From Microcystis sp. T1-4 (GTDB lineage: Bacteria > Cyanobacteriota > Cyanobacteriia > Cyanobacteriales > Microcystaceae), in NCBI RefSeq assembly GCF_000297435.1, contig NZ_CAIP01000194.1, positions 1 through 25,238 of the forward strand: a stretch of 25,238 nt of DNA. The letters run 5' to 3'. The notes below the pieces were generated by a model that was not told the DNA's origin, did not search any database, and saw nothing but the letters and a program-made list of their open reading frames with translations. Of the stretch, positions 7,223-13,675 are shown in pieces; position 1 is the first letter of the stretch; the number at the start of each line of letters is the position of its first letter. Made by a program: the position numbers and the translations under genes.

Positions 7223-7721
7223 AGCCTTCCTCTCCTGGTGCTAGTGTTACCCAATTGATACCCTCCATCATAACCTGCTTTTCATAATAGGGGATCGCCT
7301 CTGAGAGAGAGTGCAGCAAAATCAAAGTTTCATGACAATCCCCAGTACATAGCGACAATGCCATATTGACTACATACCAGATTAACCATAATCCCACTGG
7401 CTTGTAAGATGTCTGTTTATCAATTCTCTCTAGATAATCGATGAATATATACTCTGGAGACTTATTTTTAAGTTCTTCAATATCTTCGACAGAGTCGTTA
7501 AATGCCGAAAAATGAACTAAACCTAAACACTTTCCATTAAGTGTCAGTTTAACTATTGCCTGATACTGAAAATCGGCTTTTTCCCAGAAAGACTCCCAAT
7601 AGAATTCGCACTCTCCTCGTTTTAATGAGGGCATATCATCTTGAGTTGCTTCTGTTAATTCAGCTTGTCCAATAGAACCAGATTGATCTTGAAGGGTGAC
7701 TTGATAACGAGGTAATGCCAT
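7137..7721 (-). CDS. Conserved-looking unknown protein, possibly acyltransferase-like fold
   Basis: A 194-residue soluble protein, without a family I can name. The alternation of strands and helices (YQAIVKLTLNGKCLGLVHFSAF ... EYIFIDYLERIDKQTSYKPVGLWLIWYVVNMALSLCTGDCHETLILLHSLSEAIPYYEKQ) is reminiscent of a GNAT acetyltransferase core. There, PVGLWLIWYVVNMAL would be the helix after the acetyl-CoA loop and EAIPYYEK the late 'AIPFYEKxGF'-like block; this is a weak resemblance only. There is no clear R/QxxGxG/A pyrophosphate loop. It ends with PAKFFE after overlapping 7019-7222 by 86 bases. The start ATG at 7721 has no competing upstream Met. It sits in an accessory region next to a MITE and a toxin-antitoxin pair. 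Confidence 0.6.
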   Translation of the reverse strand: MALPRYQVTLQDQSGSIGQAELTEATQDDMPSLKRGECEFYWESFWEKADFQYQAIVKLTLNGKCLGLVHFSAFNDSVEDIEELKNKSPEYIFIDYLERIDKQTSYKPVGLWLIWYVVNMALSLCTGDCHETLILLHSLSEAIPYYEKQVMMEGINWVTLAPGEEGYAFRFTKQGAKQFCDRIQQRYSPAKFFE

Positions 7722-7846
7722 CTACAGGATTATTCTGGGGTACATATTTCTATTATCTCACTCTCATGTAAGAGTTGCGCTAATTCAAGTCTGAATTGCA
7801 CCACTGCCTGATCTATCTTCATAGAATACCCTATTCGGGGTACAGG

Positions 7847-7986
7847 GTAAGCGCAGGGAGCATCTCACCTTTGTAACCCCTAAATCAGGTTTTTATGTCA
7901 AGCTATTTTGAAAGCCTTGCTAGAAACCAGTTTTATAGATAAGTATAATTACTCACTTGCATAAATGAGATGCTCCCGTAAGCGCA
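7847..7986. mobile_element. MITE-like element (7856-7977) with 9-bp target duplication
   Basis: The element runs from GGGAGCATCTCA (7856-7867) to TGAGATGCTCCC (7966-7977), a perfect 12-bp terminal inverted repeat that continues imperfectly for about 9 more bases (CCTTTGTAA against TTTATGCAA). It is flanked on both sides by GTAAGCGCA (7847-7855 and 7978-7986), an exact 9-bp target duplication. At 122 bp with no coding capacity it is non-autonomous; the parent transposase is not in the window. A 9-bp duplication fits several DDE insertion-sequence families, so the family stays open. Confidence 0.88.
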
Positions 7987-8255
7987 TCTTAACAATCCTT
8001 GGTAAAATTAACTTTGTGTGAGTTGCTTGCCCACGATTCAGGCATATTTGAGTAGAATTTGCCGTCTCAATTGTTAAGTAACAATCGACTAAATAGGTCG
8101 AGTTTGTCACTATTCTGATTGCCTATTATCACTTGACATTCCTATAGGCAGGTCTATCACAAAATCGGCCAATTATCAATAGCGTTTGAGATGCGCTCAC
8201 CCAGTAATAAAGAATAGTTTTAATGCCAATCTGCGGACTTTTGCTCCGAAGGAAC

Positions 8256-8290
8256 TGTTGGGATTAACCAAGGTTTGTTATAATTAATCC
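8256..8290 (+). promoter_or_regulatory. Toxin-antitoxin promoter with overlapping inverted-repeat operator
   Basis: A perfect TATAAT (8279-8284) preceded by TGT forms an extended -10, 34 bases ahead of the antitoxin ATG. The -35 is weak (TTGGGA at 8258-8263, 15-base spacer). The inverted repeat GGATTAA (8261-8267) / TTAATCC (8284-8290) brackets the -10 and is well placed for antitoxin autorepression. Confidence 0.55.
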
Positions 8291-8317
8291 TATAGACAGT
8301 CGATCGAGAGCAACAAT

Positions 8318-8554
8318 ATGTTAAATGCAGTGGAATTTAAAGCCAAAATCAAACAAGGTATTATCGAAATTCCCGAAGAATACCAACAGGACTTGAGGGA
8401 AGACAGCGAAGTTCAAGTTATTGTGATCAAACAAACGACGACTAGAACGAATTCAGAACTCAAAAATCAGGAAATTATCGATGATTTAACCGAAAATCCC
8501 GTTAAAGTCTCTGGATTTCTCTCTCGTGATGAAATTTATAATCGCCAATCGTAA
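8318..8554 (+). CDS. Antitoxin, AbrB/VapB-like
   Basis: A 78-residue protein directly ahead of a PIN-domain toxin gene (6-base gap). The N-terminal half (MLNAVEFKAKIKQGIIEIPEEYQQDLREDSEVQVIVIK) has the strand-turn-strand pattern of a swapped-hairpin AbrB/MazE-type DNA-binding domain, in the form common in cyanobacterial antitoxins (KAKIKxGIIEIPEEY). The C-terminal half (NQEIIDDLTENPVKVSGFLSRDEIYNRQS) would be the flexible tail that wraps the toxin; the xNPVxVxGFLxRDEIYxR ending is commonly seen in such proteins. It probably neutralises the toxin and represses its own promoter, where an inverted repeat overlaps the -10. Assignment rests on position and fold pattern rather than a strict motif. 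Confidence 0.8.
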   Translation: MLNAVEFKAKIKQGIIEIPEEYQQDLREDSEVQVIVIKQTTTRTNSELKNQEIIDDLTENPVKVSGFLSRDEIYNRQS

Positions 8555-8560
8555 ATAAAA

Positions 8561-8992
8561 ATGTTAACCAGCTTTATTGATACTAACATTTGGCTTTATC
8601 GGTTCTTTGAGGATCAACGAATAGAAGTTTTGGAAAGAGAAAGAAAGCGCATTATTGCCACTTCTATTACTGAAGAATCAAACTTGATTATTAGCACTCA
8701 AGTTATTAATGAAATCTCCGTTAATTTGCTTAGAAAAGCTAATTTTCAGGAAGAGAGGATTAGCTCTATCAATCGAGAGCTTTACAATCGTTGTCGAGTG
8801 GTAGAATTTAACTTAACAATTCTTGAATCCGCTTCTAATCTTCGTACTCAATACAGTTTTTCTTTTTGGGATAGTTTAATTGTAGCTAGTGCCTTAGCAT
8901 CCGATGCTAGTATTCTTTACTCTGAAGATATGCAGGATGGGTTAATAATATCTAATCAAATAACTTTAATTAATCCCTTTCGATCAAGTTGA
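8561..8992 (+). CDS. PIN-domain toxin ribonuclease (VapC-like)
   Basis: A 143-residue PIN-domain endoribonuclease, expected to cut RNA with Mg2+ or Mn2+ when freed from the antitoxin. The acidic site is visible: FIDTNIW (Asp7, Asn9), a conserved Glu51 in VINEIS, Asp104 in SFWDSLIVASA, and Asp123/Asp126 in YSEDMQDG. These blocks are spaced as in the domain, and the length is usual for the family. The ATG lies 6 bases after the antitoxin stop, so the two are one operon. The target RNA cannot be inferred. It sits in the accessory segment between a MITE and a DNA methyltransferase gene. Confidence 0.88.
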   Translation: MLTSFIDTNIWLYRFFEDQRIEVLERERKRIIATSITEESNLIISTQVINEISVNLLRKANFQEERISSINRELYNRCRVVEFNLTILESASNLRTQYSFSFWDSLIVASALASDASILYSEDMQDGLIISNQITLINPFRSS

Positions 8993-9032
8993 TTATCAGT
9001 ATGATATTATTAAATTACTCATTTAATCAATA

Positions 9033-10331
9033 GTGATGAATAGGCAACAAAAGCGAGTTTTATCCCTATTTTCTGGCTGCGGGGGAATGGACTTAGGATT
9101 AGAGGGAGGTTTTTGGGTACACCAAGACTGTATTAATGAAAATATTCATCGAGATTGGATAGTAGAAAGACGGGAACCATGGCTAAAACTACCGCGCACT
9201 ACTTTTGAAACTGTCTTTGCTAATGATATAACTAAAGCTGCTCATAATGCTTGGATTCCCTACTTTGAAAAAAGGGGTAAAAAGAATGTATTTCACTTGG
9301 GGAGTATTGTAGATTTAGTCAAACAAGCAGAAAAAGGAGAGTTTCAGTTTCCCAGTAATATCGATGTAGTAACGGGAGGTTTTCCCTGTCAAGATTTTAG
9401 TGTTTCAGGAAAAAGAAAGGGGTTTAATTCTCACAAAAGTCACACGGGTAAACTACTAGACGAGAGTGAAGATAGTTTTCAGGACAATCGCGGGAAACTC
9501 TATTATTGGATGAAGAGAGTTATTGAATTAACCTTACCTAAAGTTTTTATTGCTGAAAATGTCAAAGGTTTAATCTCTTTGGCCAATGTTAAAGATATAA
9601 TTGAAGATGATTTTAGTGCCATTGGTAAAGATGGATATATAGTTATCCCTAAACTTCTCTTTGCTCCCGATTATGGAATTCCCCAAACTAGGGAAAGAAT
9701 TATCTTTATCGGTTTAAATAAAACCTATTTAAAAGCGACAGCGATAGGACATCTAGAAAATAATGATATTTTTCCGCATTCAACCCATAAAGTTATTAAG
9801 CATCAATTAAATCTGTTTGAGTCAATATATCCTCTTAAAACTTACAGTACAGTGGGTCAGATATTATCAGGTTTAGCAGAACCAGAAGATGAGTTATTTG
9901 ACCTCTCACAAAAAAGTTATTCAAAAGCTAAACATTATGGAAAAACTCAGGGACAAATCGAGGTTAATTTACAGGGTTTAGGTCCGACTATTCGCTCGGA
10001 ACATCACGGTAATATTGAATTTAGGAGATTATCTTTAGAATTAGGGGGAAAGATAGTTAATGAGTTAGAAGCAGGGTTAAAAATGAGACGTTTAACTGTG
10101 CGGGAATGTGCGAGAATACAGACTTTTCCCGATGATTTTGAATTTGTGCGTCCACAAAACAAGGGAGATGAAAAATATTCACTTTCGGCTACGGATGGTT
10201 ACAAATTAATTGGTAATGCTGTGCCACCTTTGCTTGCTTACCATATTGCTAGACACCTAGAACATCAATGGAATTATTTGTTTGAAGATATTTATTCAGT
10301 CGGCAAAAACTTATGTGTAGCATTGCCTTAA
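9033..10331 (+). CDS. DNA (cytosine-5-)-methyltransferase, apparently without restriction partner
   Basis: A 432-residue m5C methyltransferase that transfers a methyl group from SAM to cytosine in a specific DNA site. The motifs are in order: I, FSGCGGMDLGLEGG (13-26); IV, GGFPCQDFS with catalytic Cys119; VI, ENVKG (175-179); VIII, QTRERIIFIG (218-227); IX, RLTVRECARIQTFPDDF (353-369); X, GNAVPP (394-399). The target-recognition region lies between VIII and IX and includes GLGPTIRSEHHGNIEFRRL. That block, with the GxGPTIRxEHHGNIEFRRL shape, occurs in several type II modification enzymes, but the recognised sequence cannot be read from it. No restriction endonuclease is visible on either side, so it is either solitary (regulatory or protective) or a remnant of a restriction-modification pair. 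The upstream neighbour is the PIN toxin, 40 bases away. Confidence 0.92.
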   Translation: MMNRQQKRVLSLFSGCGGMDLGLEGGFWVHQDCINENIHRDWIVERREPWLKLPRTTFETVFANDITKAAHNAWIPYFEKRGKKNVFHLGSIVDLVKQAEKGEFQFPSNIDVVTGGFPCQDFSVSGKRKGFNSHKSHTGKLLDESEDSFQDNRGKLYYWMKRVIELTLPKVFIAENVKGLISLANVKDIIEDDFSAIGKDGYIVIPKLLFAPDYGIPQTRERIIFIGLNKTYLKATAIGHLENNDIFPHSTHKVIKHQLNLFESIYPLKTYSTVGQILSGLAEPEDELFDLSQKSYSKAKHYGKTQGQIEVNLQGLGPTIRSEHHGNIEFRRLSLELGGKIVNELEAGLKMRRLTVRECARIQTFPDDFEFVRPQNKGDEKYSLSATDGYKLIGNAVPPLLAYHIARHLEHQWNYLFEDIYSVGKNLCVALP

Positions 10332-10427
10332 TAAATAAAAATCATCTCCTGACGACCGACTCCTCAAAATCCCAACTTTACACCTCACCCTTAATACCAT
10401 TTTCTTTATTCGTGGCAGACATCCTAC

Positions 10428-10454
10428 ACCCCTCTCCCAGAACTGGAGAGGGGT
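10428..10454. repeat. Palindromic REP-like element
   Basis: ACCCCTCTCC (10428-10437) and GGAGAGGGGT (10445-10454) form a perfect 10-bp stem with a 7-base loop, followed by TAGGGGTGAGGG. This is a common intergenic palindrome type in cyanobacteria. It may also terminate the methyltransferase transcript. Confidence 0.75.
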
Positions 10455-10682
10455 TAGGGGTGAGGGTAATTACCATCCCTAACGTTACTGTTACTTTAGA
10501 AAAATGGTATAAGATAACTGCTATAATCTGGTCTTCTTATTCTTTGGTGTGATAGGTTTAACTCAATATATAAGCGATCAATCTTTGTGTTCTTTGTGTC
10601 TTTGTGGTTCGTTCCAGTCGCTCACTAGCATCACTGTATTTTAGAATACATTTTACCCGCCAAACCCAAGAGAGTCATAACC

Positions 10683-10730
10683 TGAGTTCGGAATCAGGGA
10701 AAACGGCAAAATTTCCCTAACCCGAACTCA
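10683..10730. repeat. Large two-part stem-loop downstream of the 10737-11201 gene
   Basis: Outer stem TGAGTTCGG (10683-10691) / CCGAACTCA (10722-10730), and inner stem AGGGAAA (10697-10703) / TTTCCCT (10712-10718), nested with small internal loops. It begins 6 bases after the minus-strand stop. No T tract follows on either strand, so it is not a standard terminator. The rest of 10332-10736 holds only the palindrome above and no supported gene. Confidence 0.75.
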
Positions 10731-10736
10731 CCTTGA

Positions 10737-11201
10737 TTACAAAACCTTATGGGTGTGAGAATGTTGTTTGACGTTATCCTCCGTCCGCACCAGATGAACA
10801 GCATTTAAGATGCGTTTTTTCTCTAGGGAAAAGTTTAAATCGTCTTTTTGGCCGCCCAAGGGGATTAACCCTTGTAGGTGGGGTTGATTTTTATAGGTGC
10901 GAGTTGCAGCAATCGCCCTTTCGACAAAATTCTCGCATAATTGGGCATTATCGGGGAAATTACTGGGTATTTGAGGATTATCGTCCTGAAATACCTCTCC
11001 TAAAGCCATGGCGCGGGCAAATTCGTAGGAAGTGGGAATTCCTTTGACAATTGCTTCTAGAGCTGCCGAGGGAATCGGTTCTAACACCGCCACTTTTTCT
11101 AATTCTCCCTCCTGTTTGAGAAAACAAATCGCTAAACCGAATACACAATAATCATCTTTTGTCAAGTCAGAAATGTTTAAGAATTGTGTCGCTGTGGCCA
11201 T
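10737..11201 (-). CDS. Conserved unknown protein
   Basis: A 154-residue soluble protein, not a family I can name. It begins MATATQFLNISDLTKDDYCVFGLAICFLKQEGELEKVAVLEPIPSAALEAI. There is no signal peptide or membrane helix, and the conserved-looking core has hydrophobic strands (YCVFGLAICF) and a helix (ALEAIVKGIPTSYEFARAMALGEVF). The C-terminus is His-rich (VKQHSHTHKVL), which could bind metal, but no zinc motif is clear. It is divergently oriented to tldD with about 180 bases between the starts. The large stem-loop lies directly downstream. Composition matches the housekeeping genes around it rather than the accessory island. Function unknown. Confidence 0.7.
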   Translation of the reverse strand: MATATQFLNISDLTKDDYCVFGLAICFLKQEGELEKVAVLEPIPSAALEAIVKGIPTSYEFARAMALGEVFQDDNPQIPSNFPDNAQLCENFVERAIAATRTYKNQPHLQGLIPLGGQKDDLNFSLEKKRILNAVHLVRTEDNVKQHSHTHKVL

Positions 11202-11383
11202 TATTTTAATCCTGAGTCGCTCTTTCTTTAATCTTGGGGGCGATGAGCGATCGAATCAAGGTTTTTATTAAGAGATATGAATGAGAAAAATTTAGCAGGG
11301 TTGGGCGGCGCTAACGCCCCAAGACGCAAAAAACTGAGAACTGTTAGACTAGAAACCAGCAGATTAACTGATAAACGAGCTTT

Positions 11384-12853
11384 ATGTCACCCACCCTACT
11401 CATCTCCAAAGAACTCCCCACCCTGAAATATAATCCTAGTCTGGAGCGCTTTGATAGCTCTTGGGCGGCCCCTTTGTCCACTCTTCTGGGACTGGGACGG
11501 GCTGCCGGGGCGACTTTTATCGAATTTTTCCTGGAAAGAGTCAACTATATCAGTTGTTTAGCCGAAGATGACAGCATCACCAGTCTCTCACCGAAACTAT
11601 CTACAGGGGCAGGAATCCGCCTTTTTCGCGGGAAAGCCGATTGTTATGTCAGTACCAACGATTTAAGCTTCCAAGGCTTAAAAAATGCCCTAGAAAAAGG
11701 TTTATCGATTCTCGGTTTAAACCTACCCAGTCCTAACGCGTATATTCCCGAAATCAATCTGGAAATGTTCCGGGATTATGCCACGGTCAAAAATAAAGAT
11801 ATTTGGCTCAATAATTGCAGTTCTTTGGGAGAAATGGGTGATATTCTCCTCGCTGCCAACGGTAAATTAAATCAGAAAGCCTCTCACGTCCAATCTCGTC
11901 GCGCCGCTTATTTTCGCGATTGGCAAGAAATTTTAGTTGCCGCTAGTGACGGCACTTTTGCCCGGGATATTCGCCTCACCCAATCGGTGGGCTATAATCT
12001 CCTCTGTGCCGATGGGGCTAATCGTTCTAGCATTGGTAAACGGTTGGGTAGTACCAGTAATCCCGATTTTCTGCGGACGTGGAATGCCGAGGAATCGGCG
12101 GCAGAAGTGGCCGAATCGGCGGGTAAAATGCTTTACGCTGACTATGTAGAATCCGGCAGTTATCCCATCGTCATGGCCAATGAATTTGGCGGCGTTATCT
12201 TCCACGAAGCCTGCGGTCATTTGCTAGAAACTACGCAAATTGAGCAAAAAACCACACCCTTTCTCGATAAAAAAGGCGAAAAAATCGCCCACGACAACCT
12301 GACGGCTTGGGACGAGGGATTATCCGATAAAGCTTTCGGTACTATCGATATGGACGATGAGGGAATGCCGGCCCAGCGTACTCTCCTAATTGAAAATGGT
12401 ATCCTAAAAAACTTCATTGCCGATCGCACCGGTTCAATTAAAACCGGCCATCCGCGCACGGGTAGCGGTCGCCGTCAAAACTACACCTATGCGGCCGCTA
12501 GTCGGATGCGGAATACCTACATCGCCCCTGGGGAATATACCCTCGATAATCTCTTTAATTCCATCGATAAAGGCATTTATTGCAAAAAAATGGGCGGTGG
12601 TAGTGTGGGGGCGACCGGTGAATTTAATTTCGCCGTCGAGGAGGCCTATCTTATCGAAAATGGCAACCTGACTAAACCCCTGAAAGGCGCGACTTTAATC
12701 GGTTCAGCCAAGGAGATTATGAATAAAATCTCTATGTGTTCCCAAGATTTAGGTCTAGCGGCGGGTTTTTGCGGTTCTGTCAGTGGCAGCGTTTATGTCA
12801 CCGTTGGTCAACCCCATTTAAAAGTAGATTCTATTACCGTTGGCGGTCGTTAA
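11384..12853 (+). CDS. tldD: TldD-like zinc metalloprotease subunit
   Basis: A 489-residue member of the TldD/PmbA (U62) family and the catalytic partner of TldE, whose homologue is encoded 0.8 kb downstream. The zinc motif HEACGH (HExxxH, 274-279) lies in FGGVIFHEACGHLLETT; a C-terminal conserved Cys in FCGSVSGSVYV is a likely third ligand. The domain that follows has the FGTIDMDDEGMPAQRTLLIENGILKNFI pattern. In the known TldD/TldE pair the complex trims unfolded or leader peptides (microcin B17 leader, CcdA). The N-terminal half is the usual fibronectin-like TldD N-domain. Its stop lies 2 bases before a DUF456 ATG, so the two are one transcript. The start ATG at 11384 is preceded by no clear Shine-Dalgarno, as is common in cyanobacteria. 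In a cyanobacterium the natural substrate is unknown. Confidence 0.9.
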   Translation: MSPTLLISKELPTLKYNPSLERFDSSWAAPLSTLLGLGRAAGATFIEFFLERVNYISCLAEDDSITSLSPKLSTGAGIRLFRGKADCYVSTNDLSFQGLKNALEKGLSILGLNLPSPNAYIPEINLEMFRDYATVKNKDIWLNNCSSLGEMGDILLAANGKLNQKASHVQSRRAAYFRDWQEILVAASDGTFARDIRLTQSVGYNLLCADGANRSSIGKRLGSTSNPDFLRTWNAEESAAEVAESAGKMLYADYVESGSYPIVMANEFGGVIFHEACGHLLETTQIEQKTTPFLDKKGEKIAHDNLTAWDEGLSDKAFGTIDMDDEGMPAQRTLLIENGILKNFIADRTGSIKTGHPRTGSGRRQNYTYAAASRMRNTYIAPGEYTLDNLFNSIDKGIYCKKMGGGSVGATGEFNFAVEEAYLIENGNLTKPLKGATLIGSAKEIMNKISMCSQDLGLAAGFCGSVSGSVYVTVGQPHLKVDSITVGGR

Positions 12854-12855
12854 TC

Positions 12856-13446
12856 ATGACTTTAGTAATTCTCTACTATTTCCTCATTGCCATCATGATA
12901 GTGGGGATAATTGGCGAACTGCTGCCCGCTATCCCCGGCATGAGTTTGATTTTAATCGCCATGCTGGTGTGGGGTTTTGTCACCAAATTTGCGGGGATGG
13001 GGGTCGCTTTAACCGTGGCCTTTGTTATCCTTCTCCTCAGTCTGGGGGTGGAATTCCTCGCTAGTTATCTCGGCGCCCAAAAAGTTGGGGCGAGCAATTG
13101 GAGTCAAATCGGTCTAGTAGTGGGTTTATTAGCGGGAATATTCGGGCTTTTACCCGCTTTACCCATTGGCGGCCCGATTATCGGTCTATTTGTCGGTCCT
13201 GTGGTGGGGGCTTTTTTGGGAGAATACGCCTATCGTCGCGATTTGGAATTAACCCCCCGTTTGCAACAATCCCTAAAAGTCTGTGTCGGTATCGTCGTCG
13301 GTACGGTTATCGGTCACGTTGCCAAAGCTATGCTGGCCACGGCTGCCGTTATCGTCTTTATTGTCACCACTTGGCCCAATCTCTCTTCAGTTATCAGTTA
13401 TCAGTTATCAGTTATCAGTTATCAGTTTTCAGTTTTCAGAACGTAG
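12856..13446 (+). CDS. DUF456-family membrane protein
   Basis: A 196-residue membrane protein with about five hydrophobic helices and the repeated glycine-rich pattern of DUF456 (GIIGELLPAIPGMSLILIAM and LVVGLLAGIFGLLPALPIGGPIIG). A basic loop (YRRDLELTPRLQQSLK) joins the second half. The frame runs 40 codons further upstream within tldD, but the ATG at 12856, two bases after the tldD stop, gives a normal DUF456 N-terminus. The last 20 residues (from SSVISYQL) are encoded by the (CAGTTAT)n array that follows, so the original stop was probably lost or replaced. Transport or membrane role is unknown. It separates tldD from tldE, which is unusual. Confidence 0.82.
   Translation: MTLVILYYFLIAIMIVGIIGELLPAIPGMSLILIAMLVWGFVTKFAGMGVALTVAFVILLLSLGVEFLASYLGAQKVGASNWSQIGLVVGLLAGIFGLLPALPIGGPIIGLFVGPVVGAFLGEYAYRRDLELTPRLQQSLKVCVGIVVGTVIGHVAKAMLATAAVIVFIVTTWPNLSSVISYQLSVISYQFSVFRT
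13388..13439. repeat. Heptanucleotide (CAGTTAT)n array, read into the DUF456 C-terminus
   Basis: Five copies of CAGTTAT (13388-13422) are followed by two CAGTTTT (13423-13436) and a final CAG. A second array in the opposite orientation runs from 13616 to 13650 (ACTGATT twice, ACTGTTT, ACTGATA, ACTGAAA), and a short fragment lies near 13552-13562. Cyanobacterial STRR elements have this 7-bp period. Confidence 0.88.
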
Positions 13447-13507
13447 GTTGGGTTGAAGCATGAAACCCAACGCCCGCATGGTTTACGCTACCGCTAACCC
13501 ATCCTAC
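13443..13507. repeat. 65-bp imperfect palindrome (cyanobacterial intergenic repeat)
   Basis: GTAGGTTGGGTT (13443-13454) pairs with AACCCATCCTAC (13496-13507) with one mismatch, and an inner GTTGGGTT/AACCCAAC pairing is also possible. This GTAGGTTGGGTT...AACCCA pattern is widespread between cyanobacterial genes. The left end overlaps the last codon region of DUF456. Confidence 0.75.
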
Positions 13508-13675
13508 AAATAATTGTGCCTCCCTACTTATCCAGCTTACGGCTGACCGCTATCAGTTATCAGATTTGAGTTTTCAGTGGACACTGTTAAGTGGCAAGTT
13601 CTGAGCTTTCTTTTCACTGATTACTGATTACTGTTTACTGATAACTGAAAAATCCTCCAACACCCAAAAAAATCT

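Larger units (their letters stand above)
7722..8317. other. Long intergenic region with a MITE and a toxin-antitoxin promoter
   Basis: No coding frame is supported here. It contains the 122-bp MITE with target duplication (7847-7986) and the promoter/operator ahead of the antitoxin gene (8256-8290). The stretch 7987-8255 shows no motif I can defend. Confidence 0.6.

Noticed and set aside
10313..10552. A 79-codon frame after the methyltransferase
   Set aside because: It overlaps the methyltransferase end and the palindrome; no start signal or motif.
6717..10736. tRNA-Leu as an integration site with a second att copy
   Set aside because: I looked for a second copy of the tRNA 3' end (GGTTCGAGTCCGAC) downstream and found none in the window; no integrase either.
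12736..12855. A 40-codon upstream extension of the DUF456 frame
   Set aside because: It lies wholly inside tldD in another frame, and the ATG at 12856 gives the normal family N-terminus.
13384..13650. A CRISPR-like array
   Set aside because: The repeated unit is 7 bp with no spacers, so it is a simple tandem repeat, not a CRISPR.
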